A DNA stretch of 64,000 bases from positions 4,520,743 to 4,584,742 of the forward strand of contig CM076962.1 of the NCBI GenBank assembly GCA_039566865.1, written 5' to 3'. Below the pieces are notes generated by a model. The model made no database searches and was not told the DNA's origin. It was given only the letters and a program-made list of their open reading frames with translations. The position numbers and the translations under genes are program-made. Shown piece after piece: positions 46,281 through 57,621 of the stretch (within the stretch, counting starts at the first letter, position 1; each line of letters opens with the position of its first letter). Origin of the DNA: Aurelia coerulea (Eukaryota > Cnidaria > Scyphozoa > Semaeostomeae > Ulmaridae).

Positions 46281-47075
46281 CCGGGTGACCCAGAAAAAAG
46301 TGACCCAACGCAATCTGCTTTAGAAAAAAAAGTACATGGTTGATGGAAATGCTTCAAGCGCTGTTCTGTTGCTAAAAGACTAGCCTACATTATGCGTATT
46401 TTTTGGAATTTTTTTCGGCACTGTAATTTTCCTAATTAAAGATTTGGAGAAAACGGGCAAGCTTGAAATCCACAAAAAGTCGTCAAAAACAGGGGATCGA
46501 TTGACAGCCATTTCAGATCTTCAAAACAATGAGGAGGGTGCTTCATTTCAGCCTAGGAATAGACAACTCAGTTAAAATCTTTCAGAGCAAGTTTATGGTC
46601 CCTAGGTACCTAAGCATTTGGCTGAAAATAAATGTTCTTTGTAAACTTGTGGAATTTGAAAGGATTCAATTTTCCACGCAAATCGAAATGTTCAAGAATC
46701 GCTTACAGACAAGCATGAGTATCCTTATCCCTTGAGATAAGGATATTTTAGGTATCTAGGGACCATAAACTTGCTCTGACAATATTCGACTGAGTTACCT
46801 ATTCCCAGGCTGAATTGAAACACGCTCCTCATTGTTTTGAAGATTTTAAAAGGCTGCAAATCGATCCCATGTTTTTGACGACTTTTTGAAGATTTCATGC
46901 CCATTTTCTCATAATTCCTAATTCGGGAAATTTACTGTGTAGAAAAGAATTGCGAAAAATACTCATAACGTAGGCTAGTCTTTTAGCGACAGAACAACGT
47001 TTGAACCATTTCAATCAGCCACTTACTTTTTTTTCTATAACAGATTGCGTTGGGTCACTTTTTTGGGTCACACGG
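46281..47075. mobile_element. 795-bp TA-flanked hairpin element, CCGGGTGACCCA ends
   Basis: The entire element is an inverted repeat with arms of about 390 bp, and TA on both sides (46279-46280 and 47076-47077). Landmarks at mirrored positions include AAAAGACTAGCCTAC against GTAGGCTAGTCTTTT, and GTCCCTAGGTACCTA against its inverse. No transposase is present. The terminus resembles the CCGGGTG mariner-type families. Confidence 0.92.
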
Positions 47076-47388
47076 TAGAAATGGCATGATTACTTAGATT
47101 GCTTTATGTGCCAGACGTCGGCGTGCATTTTCTACTCAGCCGGTATGTGTATGTCATATCATATCATAAAACCAAGCAGCCAACCCCTCTCCCTTTATGC
47201 GTTTATTTTTGTTAGTTTTGTTTTTTATATCTAGATATATCTAGTATAGTTAAATTGTAAGTGCAAGCCATAGTGGGGACCAGATGACCCAGTGTCCTTC
47301 TCCACTGTTGTGGCTGGTACATGGTAATGTATCTATTTCGTAGTTCTTAAAATTTTTAGATCAACTCAACTTGTTTAATGTTTCGACT

Positions 47389-48534
47389 AAGGGCACCTAC
47401 CTTGTAGGAAGTGTGTTTATTCCCGGTACTGTACGCGTAGTAATTGGTGTCCTATGACCCGGTCCTGTTAATCTTTGTATATCATAAGAAACTAAGGGGT
47501 ATGCAACTTCTGTAGATAAACCAATCAGCGAGCAGGGTCTCAAGAGAAGATCATCACAAGCGCATTCTATCCGTTGTGGTTTCGGTCAAGCAAAATTGTT
47601 TACGTAAGCCTTTGTTCAACCAGATGTGAAAAGTGACACCGTGTACAAACTAGGGGGACGCGTGAAAAAGTCAATCCTCAAGATTATTGGAGGACGAGAG
47701 TAGTACCTGAGAATAACAATCAATACATGTTTTTATAAGCAACGGCTTTCAAGGAATTTACCTGCACCTCCAGAAAATTAAGACACCATGATAAATAGAA
47801 GAGGTTAAGAAGTTCCAAGTTAATAAATATTTTTCAAATGCATTCTTCATTCAAATTCTACAGTTTCCTTTCAGTTAGCCTAATTGAGAATTTAAAATTA
47901 TTAAACGCTTGCATGCTTTTGAACCAATTCTTCCTTTATGTTATGCTACTTTGAATGAAGAAAAGTACTTGCAAAATCAATATTTCAACAACAAAACGGT
48001 TAATTTAAACAACTTTGCTTACCTCAGTTCAAATCAACACACAACAAGTCAGACGACCACAGACACTGCGTGACAATAAGCGAACAACCAGCTGAAAATT
48101 TCTTAGCAGTGCCAACCCCCAGCTCAATTTACCGCAAGTTTTGTTTACTGGCCATAGCAACGGGCTCTGACCACAGCAACGTGTAACGCGCCTGTGAGAA
48201 AAGTGAACAATGGAGTTAGAAAAACTTTCTTACCCCTAAAGTTTTTCTAGTTACAGGGATTTTTAAATTCTAACGCCTGTTAGTGTTGACCAATCAAAAA
48301 TCACGCTGTCTGATTCCCTGTGGCCAGATCGTATAACAGTTGATCTCATGTTACATAAACACCGGAATTTGAAACCACAAAGTTATTCATACGTCATCTT
48401 GACCTTGAGAGGACTGACTCTGCGTACTGCTGGGTCACGGTACGGTTCTAGGACACTCTCTGTACTGGGTCACAGGACACCAATTACTCTACAGTACTGG
48501 GAATAAACACACTTCCTACAAGGTAGGCGCCCTT
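47389..48534. mobile_element. 1146-bp element with 9-bp TSD (AAGGGCRCCTACCTTGTAGG ends)
   Basis: Long inverted ends (GTGTGTTTATTCCCGGTACT against AGTACTGGGAATAAACACAC), with a perfect 9-bp duplication GTTTCGACT (47380-47388 and 48535-48543). There is no transposase. A decayed copy encloses another MITE at 56098-56934. The 9-bp TSD suggests a Mutator-like origin. Confidence 0.9.
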
Positions 48535-48848
48535 GTTTCGACTGGTAGACTTTTTTGATATAGCCCGTAGAGGCTCCGCATAAAAAGTTTTTAAGATATC
48601 GATCGATTCAGACTATTATGTAAAACAGTTAAAGCTCTATTGATACACGAAAGCTCAGAAATTGTTAAGTAACAGGATAAACTGTACAACGCATTTTCTG
48701 CTAGAAATAGTTCACACCATTGTTATGCCACGTACCGCTCTTCGCGTATCGTTGTTATATGAAATTAATAATGTGACCCAATAAATCTAAGAGTTGTTTA
48801 GCAAAATTGGGTGTGTGCATGAGGTGCAGCTTGTTATAACCGTGCAAC

Positions 48849-49363
48849 TCAGGGCTCACATCTTTAAAAGGTCGGTGTAAACTTTTATTACAGCTCTCTT
48901 TGAATTAAATAAATTGTAAGGAACTTAGGGTTTTTTTGCTGTAAATCTACCATGGAAATTTATCGATAGCTTGATTAGTTTCAAAATGGCGGTATCAAGT
49001 TTGAGGCTATGACGTCATCAAATATCTAAATTCTAAACGTCCTGAACCAGAAAAGCTACAGATTTTCTGCTTGCCACACTATTATAAACCTTCATATACT
49101 ATGGTCTTCTTGAAGGTAATATCATACTCTGTTGGTTTAGCACATACAATGATTTGAATTTTTTCAAAATTTTCCAGGTAATTTTTTCAAAAATAATCAG
49201 TTTGCTGTTATTTTGAAAAAAATCAAGATATCAAAGAATTTCCATGGCAGATTTACAGCAAAGTACCATAAATTCCGCTCAAGCCATTCAATTCAAAGAA
49301 AAATGTCATAGAACTTTGCACCCATCTTTTTAAAAATTTGAAAGATTTGAGCCCAATGCTTAA
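48849..49363. mobile_element. 9-bp-TSD-family MITE, decayed copy 2
   Basis: Related to 27596-28121: CATCTTTAAAAGG...GGTGTAAA at the left, the GCTATGACGTCATCAAAT centre, and the CACCCATCTTTTTAAA right end. The TSD is not readable. Confidence 0.65.
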
Positions 49364-49406
49364 CCGTGCTCTTATAAAAAAGTTAAAAAAGAATGAAACA
49401 TGCTTA

Positions 49407-49680
49407 CCCAGGGGGGAGGGTACAAAACATGTTCAGGGTATGTGTATGTGCCGCCCATATGGGTGGGTTTTTGCGCCCAAAATTCTCTAAACAAGGGTCC
49501 TTTTTTGGCAAATTTTCCATAAACAAGGGTAGGATTTCCTTGAAATTCACAAAAAATGGTTAAAACGGGCACGCAAAGCAAAAGTGGGTACCAAAGCAAA
49601 TTTCGGTAATTAGAAAAGGCTAGCTTTCTGAAAACCGGGCGGCAGACCCCCGTCCATCCACAAGTCATGTACCCCCCGGG
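49407..49680. mobile_element. 8-bp-TSD MITE with CCCRGGGGGG ends, copy 3
   Basis: CCCAGGGGGGAGGGTAC and GTACCCCCCGGG ends. The duplication is CATGCTTA / CATGCTTC (49399-49406 and 49681-49688). Confidence 0.85.
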
Positions 49681-50963
49681 CATGCTTCGGAGCTCTAATT
49701 TTCAAATACCAGCTTTAAAGAAATATGTTTGCTTGGTGAGAGATACCGGATGAGTCACAAAATTTTTTACACGTTTGAAAGCTTCCAGCTCTCAAGCCCA
49801 TCCATCAGATTGCTATAAACTGATAATAACGGGTGCAACAAAATAAACTATGCACTTTTGGCAGGCTATGATAAATCGTACACTGGACCGAATCTTTAGC
49901 AGAAAGCCTGAATTAGATTCAAGGAGTTTTTGCACAGATTTTTGTTTCCCTCTCTTGGAGCTAATGACTATTAATCATAACTATTATGTTTCTACATCTA
50001 TAAAATAGACAAAAAAATGAATTTTAGCACACTGAGGCCTTTCAAGTTGATACTGTGATAGAGTGTGACAGACAAACTGCGGAAGTTAATATGTTTACAC
50101 AAAAATAGAGGAGAATATAGTGTTATACAAAAAAAACTGGGAAATACCTTAGGAGATCCTAGGATTTTTCTGGGTAATTTCTGGGCAAAATTCCGTAGCT
50201 TCCAAGGATAAAAAAGGTGGGAAAAAGAGCAAAATTCATAGGAAAGCTGGGAAATAGTGGAAATGGAATTTTTTGGGAACATTTCCCAGCTTTCCTAGCT
50301 CTTTGGGTACTGATCCCAGCTTCCCCAGCTTCCTAGGAAACAGAATTCCCAGGTTGAAATTTGTTTTGATGAAAAAGCTAGGGAAACTAGGGAAATCCTA
50401 GCTTTCCCAGTTATCTCCCCAGCTTTTTTGGTACGGGTTGTGTCAATTAAGGATTGCCTGTCAACTGAAATGGCGATGATATCAACTGAAATGGCATAGT
50501 GTGTTGAAAGATATCATTTTTTGCCAAATATAATTATACTTCCTGTGTTTTTTTTCATCCACACTTTTTGTATCTGTTATTATTATGTAATACATAATAG
50601 ATACTGTATATACGCAGCACTATGCTTTTGCAAACCTTACAGTGATATATGTTATACCAAAATAAAAACAATCAAAATTGATGAACTGGTTTATCTTTTG
50701 TAGCAAGAATTTGTCAGCGCACTTGCTATGTCACAAGTCGCACATGGCCTGTTCTGGTAAAAGGATATGTGCAACTTTGCAACTTCACAAATAGCAAGAA
50801 ATGTTATACTAATCCTTGCTTCACATGATGAAAGCATCATAAAAGCTTTTGAATTATTCTGGAAAATCGTGTTTCCACATTTCCACAAACTGTAGCCTGT
50901 ATTTTCTATGCATGCAAACCAAAATTCTATACCTACATGATCAGTTCAGTTCAGTTTTTCATT
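49681..50963. other. no gene; solo hairpin arm and CCCAGCTTTCC repeats
   Basis: 49828-49955 matches only the left arm of the hairpin element at 62448-63011, including GGGTGCAACAAAATAAACTA. 50150-50420 contains many direct and inverted copies of CCCAGCTTTCC/GGGAAAGC. Confidence 0.5.
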
Positions 50964-51202
50964 TTAAAATTCCACAATGATATCATTTGTATCATCTTCG
51001 TCAGGGGACTCTTCAGATGCAGAATTTAATGTGCTGTCAGATTCACTTGATTCATTGATTATGGTCACCTCTCCAGTATTCACAGAACATGATATATTCT
51101 CAACATCTATGTTTGATTCTGAGTCACTGAATACTGCTGGCATAACTGTGCTGCTCTGTAGCCTAAGCTTCTTTCTGCTCTTTGCTACAGATGTTGAAGT
51201 AA
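50964..51202 (-). CDS. exon 3 (last) of a three-exon minus-strand gene
   Basis: The minus-strand acceptor is preceded by TAACTTTTCTTGTTATAG at 51203-51220, and the exon begins with two bases that complete a Val codon. It then reads 78 codons to a TAA at 50964-50966. The composition is basic at first (KSRKKLRLQ), then Ser/Glu/Asp-rich (SESDS, SASEESPDEDD). This suits a disordered acidic tail. The phase agrees exactly with exon 2. It is not visible as an ATG-started frame because it begins mid-codon. Confidence 0.72.
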
Positions 51203-51574
51203 CTATAACAAGAAAAGTTAATACGTAAGTTAATATATAACTAGCACAATCGTCCTGCTACAATATGTATAAAAATCCTCGACACCCAACCTTGATGCAA
51301 CCTTTTTTGGAAGGGAGACCATTAGCCCTGGTGGAATCGGTGTACACCCCACCGAAGAATTACACCAATTTCTTTTGTTCTCTTGTTATTTCTGTTGTTA
51401 AGAGAGTCTGTCGGCCAGAGACCTTTGGTGGAAGGGGGCTCGATTCCAGACTATAAGGAAACTGCTGTAGCATGCACAGCTTTGTGAAACCAAAAGAAAC
51501 ATTCTTGCAAAATAATGACTAAACAAAGAATCAGCCTGTAAACTGATATGGATTTGCTCAAAAATTCTGGTTTA

Positions 51575-51808
51575 GGTAGGTAGGTAGGTAGGTAATCATA
51601 TTTAACGTGGCTAGCCTGCGAAAGTCTGAGAGAGACTTATATGTTTTACCATCAACCCGCCGCAGCTACCAGATTTCCCTCACATGGCTCTGGTCGACCC
51701 GGGCTAGAGTTACGGACAGCGACCAAACTGTCCAGCGCAGGATTCGAACCTCGGCCGTTCTGACCTTTGGTTTACGAGTCAGTCGCCTTAACCACTCGGC
51801 CACGCGTT
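51575..51808 (-). mobile_element. tRNA-derived SINE with TACC tail, in intron 2
   Basis: The minus strand starts with a tRNA-like head containing A box TGGCCGAGTGG and B box GGTTCGAATCC, resembling a Ser/Leu-class tRNA. A body of about 150 bp follows, then four to five TACC units. It starts about 16 bp from the donor of exon 2. The head does not form a full tRNA acceptor stem, so it is not a tRNA gene. Confidence 0.85.
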
Positions 51809-51824
51809 TGGTAATTATGCTCAC

Positions 51825-51913
51825 CTGTCTTTAGCTCTTTCCCCAATTTCTGAACACTTTTCTTTTGCTTTGGTGTCCTCTGTTGTTGTGTTGCAAGTCT
51901 GCACAGGCCTAAC
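51825..51913 (-). CDS. exon 2 of a three-exon minus-strand gene
   Basis: 89 bp lies between a strong acceptor (TTTTTCTTACAG) and a consensus donor (GACAG|GTGAGC). One base completes the Arg codon left open by exon 1; 29 codons follow (rich in Gln, Lys, Arg), and one G is carried to exon 3. Both phase joins work without stops, which is unlikely by chance. The short basic segment (TPKQKKS) could be nuclear-localising. That is inference. Confidence 0.75.
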
Positions 51914-52214
51914 CTGTAAGAAAAATTTCTTCATTACAAAAATGTTCAACCAAACAAGCAAAGAAGATTTGACTAATTGCCATTATATCTATCGTGAGTG
52001 GCTATGACTAATTTCTATATAGGCTGAACTGCAGTATCATTGTATTTTTTTCTGTAGAAATATATCTAAAATACATCAGTTGATATGTACCGTATTATGT
52101 TATGTGTGTAATGCAATACACTGACCTCTATTCTATTAAATTCAAACTGCAGTTCATAAACCAGTCCTGTTGGTTCCAAGGTCTTGCTGATTATTCTCCT
52201 TTTCACAGTGAAAG

Positions 52215-52688
52215 AGCATAGGTTCCAAATCTTTAACTCGGCGTAAAAAGGTGGGTGTAAGATTCAATGACCCATTTCTTCTAACTTTAGATACTTATCT
52301 ATAATTCTACCGTTGGACATTCCAGAAATTTTGAATATTTTTCAAAATTACAGCGTATTTTACATTTCAGCTCATTTTAGGATGTGACGTCATCAATTTT
52401 CTAAATAAATCAAAAACCAGATGAGTGACAGACTTATGCTTGATACCATACTGTAGGCATCCATAAACCATAGTTCTCTTCGAAATTATTTCATGTTGCG
52501 TCAAATGGTTTAGAAATTACGATGGTTTTAAATTTTTTTGAAAATTTTTCTTAAATTCTTGAAAAAGAAGGAAAACACTCTAATTCTGAAAATATTAAAG
52601 ATTTCAGAAAAGTCCAGAAGTCATTCAGTTCAAAGAAATAGGTCACTCAATTTTACACCAGCCTTTTTAAAGATTTGGAACCTATGCT
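52215..52688. mobile_element. 9-bp-TSD-family MITE, copy 3, in intron 1
   Basis: Ends AGCATAGGTTCCAAATC and the inverse, with a perfect duplication CAGTGAAAG (52206-52214 and 52689-52697). It lies in the intron between exons 1 and 2 of the minus-strand gene. Confidence 0.93.
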
Positions 52689-52956
52689 CAGTGAAAGCCC
52701 TCTGACTTTTTGCAAACCAAGAAGAACAAAGTCAAAGGAGCAAGCTCCTTGCTTGATTGGTTGTGTGTGAAGATAAGTTTGCCTTCCTTCACAGATCTAT
52801 CAATCTAACGTTACTCGATAAATTAGAAAACTATTTTTCTTTTGGTTCGAATAACCCCAGTAGTTTTTCTGAATTTATGGTATGTAAACATTAAACATGT
52901 AATTAATACCCCCAACAAAAACAAAATAGGCCTAAAAGGCCAAAGCATTACATTAC

Positions 52957-53171
52957 CTTTCTCTTCGTTTAAATTCCAATGAAATTAAGTGAGCAGCCAA
53001 CCCAGTATCATTTGCAAAAGCTCCATCGGTTTTAAGTTGTTGCCAAGAATCATAAATTTCCTTCGAGACCCATATTCTTCGGTGATTTCTTTGCCAACTT
53101 TGAATTGTGGATTTCCTCTTTGCAGCTGCAACATTGCTCAAGCCAGATGGCCGTTTGCGCTTTTCAGACAT
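52957..53171 (-). CDS. exon 1 of a three-exon minus-strand gene, 180-aa protein
   Basis: ATG at 53171 is preceded in frame by TAG two codons upstream, which fixes the start. The 71 codons begin with a Lys/Arg-rich stretch (EKRKRPSG) and continue as RRIWVSKEIYDSWQQLK ... LAAHLISLEFKRRE. That segment resembles a short Trp-containing domain I have seen in uncharacterised anthozoan proteins, but I cannot name it. The exon ends GAAAG|GTAATG (phase 2). Joined with exons 2 and 3 it predicts 180 aa: a basic N-terminus, the Trp domain, a basic linker and an acidic tail. This suggests a nuclear or nucleic-acid-associated protein; the function is unknown. Confidence 0.75.
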
Positions 53172-53433
53172 AGTCTATGTCACATAGACGATCAATGAAA
53201 TAACTTGGCAGATGTATGAAGAAATCATAAACTAAGAGCATCAACCAGTTTGGAAAGGAATATTAAAAAGGACGATTCTGATGCATTCAGATTAAAACCC
53301 ATCTAATTTCACAGTAAAGACCTCTATTGACGAGGCGGTGCATAGCCTCAGCACTCTCTGTCCTCAGCACTCTTTGTCTGATGTCCCGCGCAGCGTCCCG
53401 TCTGACTGCCCCAAAGAGAAACTTTTCGGGGTG
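53172..53433. promoter_or_regulatory. upstream of the three-exon gene
   Basis: Presumed 5' flank of the minus-strand gene. No definite promoter motif was recognised. Confidence 0.3.
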
Positions 53434-53441
53434 ATTGGGGA

Positions 53442-53903
53442 CAGGGACGCCGGAGCGATGGTAGGGCAAGGGGGCGACTAGGAACGTAAGGGCAATCGAG
53501 ACCGAAGGCGAGCGAAGCGAGCCTAAAAATTAGGGGGTCCGGGGGTACTCCCCCGGGAAAATTTTTGTGACCACGCCCTTTAGATTGGCTTAAAATGCTA
53601 TCAAAAACGTTTTAACGAACATTAATAATGTTCTTTCACAAAATTTTTCGGCTATTTCTCCACATGTCCTCATTCCGAATCGCATAAAATCGCATATTGC
53701 TTATTTTGAAGTTGCAATTGCCAGTCATTTTTCGTTACTGGTGTGTTTCTGATAAGGGAATGAAGCTATGGCGGCTTTTCTATCAAGTTTCAAAGTAAAT
53801 TATTGTTTTTCATTGAAAGGGCACTTTTGCCCCCTTGCCCCCGTTAGGAAAGGGCAGGAGGGGCGCTTGCCCCCCCTCCCCGCCCCCCTCTCCGGCGTTC
53901 CTG
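53442..53903 (+). mobile_element. hAT-type MITE (CAGGRACGCCGGAG ends), reference copy
   Basis: A 462-bp intact copy starting CAGGGACGCCGGAGCGATGG and ending CTCCGGCGTTCCTG. The duplication is ATTGGGGA / TTTGGGGA (53434-53441 and 53904-53911). Confidence 0.95.
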
Positions 53904-53911
53904 TTTGGGGA

Positions 53912-55027
53912 TTTATAAATTGATTAGTGTAAACTTCTGTACGAGCGTTATTTGAAAGGATTAGCCGGTTGTGAATTTCCTATAAACTTATTATACATGT
54001 ATACAGTAGCTAAGATATCAACTTTGATAAGAACATTTTTAATTCGTCGAAATCGGTCGTATCTTGCTTTAACTACAACCAAGCCAAGTTTAGAAAAAGC
54101 TTCAAGGATTATAATTTAAGGTGCAGTGATGACCAATTTGTGCAGTGATGAATCGAAAATGTGCAGTGACGAATCGACTATTGTGCAGTGATGAATTTTT
54201 TCACTTCTCAGTTGTAAAACTTCCCTTAAACTTGAAATTTAACTTGCACGTTACCAATCCACTCCGAGCCAGCTTGGCAGACAGCTGAACTTGAATAAAT
54301 AGTAAAAGTGACTCAAATTTTTGCACAGTTCAGCATTTAGAACCATCTGTTCTGCTCAGCATACGAGTCAAATCTTTCAATAGGGCACAAGGAAACCCGC
54401 AAATCTTCGAATTTCACGCTTATAAGCCAATGATATCGTCGAATTCCAATCACATGACTGAAAAGAAGGCTTTCGACCTTTCGAGATAACTTTTCGAGTA
54501 CCTTCACGAAAATAAAAATGGATATTCGAGTAATAAAGATACAGAGCTGGTTTTACCACGAATCGATTCGAGAGGCCCCACTCGACATTTGTTTTTCTGC
54601 ATTTGGTTAAAATCTCATCAGGGATCGGCGTTACATCGAATTTCATTCCTTCGAAAATTGGCCTATGTTCAAGAATTCTTCAGGAATGCTACAAATAAGA
54701 TATAGCTTTCAAAATTTCACATGTTACGTGAATTATGTCCAGGAACAACATGAAAATATTTGTTTGTGTGATTTTCGAAAATCCTAAACGAATTAAAGCT
54801 ATATGCTGCGAAGAAAGCTAATGGGCCTACCTTTACCCGCAGCAGAATCCCAGTAATCAGCATTAAATCACTCTTTTTCGCAATAATAACCAGCGGATAC
54901 ATTAACGAATAACTTCACCACAAATCAAATTTCTTTCCACCATTTTTTCATGGATAATTTCGATAAAATGTGATAAGACTTTACAACCTCTGCAGCAAAC
55001 CGTCCAACCACCACCGTCGATTCAAAG
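53912..55027. other. no gene; short GTGCAGTGATGAAT tandem repeat
   Basis: Four degenerate copies of GTGCAGTGATGAATCGAA lie at about 54121-54200. Nothing else can be supported. Confidence 0.5.
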
Positions 55028-55370
55028 TTTTCTTGTTGAAAACACCTTGGAAATCTTGCAAGACTTGCAAAAAACAAAAGGTTTTGCAAGACTTAGGTCT
55101 CCCAAATGACACAGCAAAATGACACCTTTGAGAATAGAGTGCACACTCCTGGAGGCATTCTATCGTAGCAAAATAAAGAGAAAATAAAACATCTCTCAAA
55201 GATTGCAAATTTCTTTGTCACATCGGAAAAGTACATAATTTGTATAAAGAATTTTCCCCTGCAATCTCTTCTCAAAGGTGTCAATTTGCTGTGTCATATG
55301 GGAGACCTGTGCCTTGCAAAACCATTTGTTTTATGCTAGCTTTCCTTGTGTTTGCAACAAGAAAACTTGA
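55028..55370. repeat. foldback repeat
   Basis: GGTCTCCCAAATGACACAGC near 55098 is inverted near 55290-55310, with arms extending to GTTTTCTTGTTG / CAACAAGAAAAC. Confidence 0.75.
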
Positions 55371-55790
55371 ACAGGCAAAATTTCGTAGGCAGCCTAAAAC
55401 AGATGGTTATTGAATTATGCAGTTACTATCTATGTGTAGCTTATAAAATGCTTTTGGGGCAGCAAAATAATACATTATTTTTGGAAATTTGTTGAACTAA
55501 GATCCTTTAGTCCTTTAAAGACACTATACTGCACACCGTTCAAGTTCCTTCAGTCCTAGAACCTTGCGCTGTGAACTGTTAAAGTGTTAATGCATCTTTT
55601 CTTTTAATATTTTCTCTAATTTGTATAATAGTTTGATTGATCAGGAGATTTTTAAGAATACAAATTTCAATGGTTGAGCTGACTCAAAATTTTCGTCAAA
55701 TTACCGATGATTGTAGTCGCAGAATTCAATAACCATCTGTCTCAGGCTACCTCAGAAAAATTTTCCTGTTTAGGTGAATTACTCTGCGAA
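55371..55790. repeat. second foldback repeat
   Basis: CAGATGGTTATTGAATT near 55401 is inverted near 55725-55741, and the arms extend through the AGGCAGCCT / AGGCTACCT blocks. It lies directly next to the previous foldback. Confidence 0.7.
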
Positions 55791-56097
55791 TGCAAATCCA
55801 ATTTGACCATGCGAGGTTGCAAAATCTAAATTGAGATCTCATATATACCATAAATGGAAAATATAAATTTTGGAATACAAGGCTCCTTCACAGTAACTGT
55901 TCAAACGCCTATACTTTTTTGGGACACCCGGTAATTCCTTTTGTTTTTGTAAATAGTTGGTCTTTGTTAGTTCTTTTAGCAGAGTTATTTTTTTAACAAC
56001 CAACTTTAAAGAATTTTATAATAATGGCAAATTTGATCAAGGGTTTGAGGTCTATTTTGAAAGATTTTGAGATGACACAGTCTATAAAACGGCTAGC
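55791..56097. other. isolated mariner-type right end
   Basis: ATACTTTTTTGGGACACCCGG at 55911-55931 is followed by TA, matching the right terminus of the 5842 family. No left end was found. Confidence 0.55.
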
Positions 56098-56934
56098 AAG
56101 GGCGCCCACCTTGTAGGATCTGTGTTTATAAGCATAGGTTCGAAATTCTTAACTCGGTGTAAAAAGGTGGGTGTAAAATTCAATGACCTATTTATTCTGA
56201 TTGAATGGCTTGAAAGAAACTTTAGATACCTATCTATAATTCTACCGTTGGACTTTCCAAAAATTCTGAATATTTTTCGAAATTACAGCGTACCTTACAT
56301 TTCAACTCATGTGAGGATGTGACGTAATCAAATTTCTAAATCATAAACCAGATGCGTGACAGGCTTTTGCTTGATAACATATTGTAGGCATTCATAAACT
56401 ACGCTTTTCTTTGAAATTATTTCATGCATGTTGCGTTAAACAGTTTAGAAATTAAGATGGTTTTTAAGTTTTTTTGAAAAATTTTCTTGAATTCTTGAAA
56501 AAGAAGAAAAACACTCTAATTCTGAAAATATTTAAGATTTCAGAAAAGTCCGACGGTAGAATTATAGAGAAATAGCTAAATCATTCAGTTCAAAGAAATA
56601 GGTCACTGAATTTTACACTAAGATGTTAAAGATTTGAACATATGCTGTGTTTGTTCCCAGTGCTGTTTTCGTGACATAGTACACAGAGTAATGACTGTCT
56701 TGTCAAGATGACGCAAGAATAATTTTGTGGTTTCAAATTCCGGTCTTGATGTAATACGAGATCAACTGTGATACGAGATGACCGCAGGGAACCGGACAGT
56801 ATGATTTTTGATTGATCAAGACGTTAGAATTTGAAACGGATTAACAGGACAGCAATAGACAGCAATTACTCTGTGCACTTTGTCACGGAAACAGTACTGA
56901 GGATAAGCATAGTTCCTACAAGGTAGATACCATT
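56098..56934. mobile_element. decayed copy of the 47389 element, containing a MITE
   Basis: AAGGGCGCCCACCTTGTAGG at the left and CCTACAAGGTAGATACCATT at the right, with related subterminal sequence (AGTAATnACT...GGAACCGGACAG). It is interrupted by the MITE at 56131-56646. Confidence 0.75.
56131..56646. mobile_element. 9-bp-TSD-family MITE, copy 4
   Basis: AGCATAGGTTCGAAATTC start and an ATATGCT end. The flanks are GTGTTTATA / GTGTTTGTT, 7 of 9 matching. It is inserted in the element at 56098-56934. Confidence 0.85.
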
Positions 56935-57621
56935 GGTACCTCCAGGACGATAAGATTTATTTTGACAAACTAAATTCTTTTACCTAAGTTGATATGTTAG
57001 CTACACAAGCCTTATCAGTTTATAGGAACCTGAAAAAATGATCTGAGAGCAACAGGCTTCCAAACTGTAAATCTTTTTGACTAAAATACGATTCAATAAA
57101 TAACGGATGGGCCAAAACAGGAGTCCCCAAGGTAACTGAAGTTTTCATGATACGCAGTTGTGCCATTAAGAGCATTACTTATAGAGTACCGTCCATAAAT
57201 ACAGAATATTTCTGAATAGCATTGCCATAAATTCGAAAAAAGCCAAAAAGAATACCCATAAATCCAGAAAATATTTTTCACTTCAATATAGTTTTACGAA
57301 AAATTACGGCCAGAAATTCGCAAATCATTAACCATTCTTACAACCTTTTCCCATAAATCCGGATTCTATCGCAAAAAATAACCTAAATGAGGCACAGTCC
57401 CTTGCCATGGAGTACTCAAGTTACCCCCCTCCCCCCCGGGGGACAATTTGTAAAACAGCCCCTCCTATCGAGCATCCTTCCTGAGTCCAGAAAAGAGAAT
57501 GTCCAATTTCCCAGAATGTCCAATTTCCCAGAATGTCCAATTTCCCATCCTTTCTGAGTCATGTGCAATTTCCCTATTGCTGTCCATGAATCAAATTCAG
57601 ACGCCGTTGTCTGACGTACCA
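56935..57621. other. no gene; 17-bp tandem repeat downstream of paralogue B
   Basis: Three copies of GTCCAATTTCCCAGAAT occur at about 57498-57550. A C-run followed by GGGGG near 57424-57442 may be a lone end of the CCCRGGGGGG family. Confidence 0.45.

Noticed and set aside
51730..51808. tRNA gene on the minus strand
   Set aside because: A and B boxes are present, but the acceptor stem does not pair and a SINE body with a TACC tail follows, so it is a tRNA-derived SINE.
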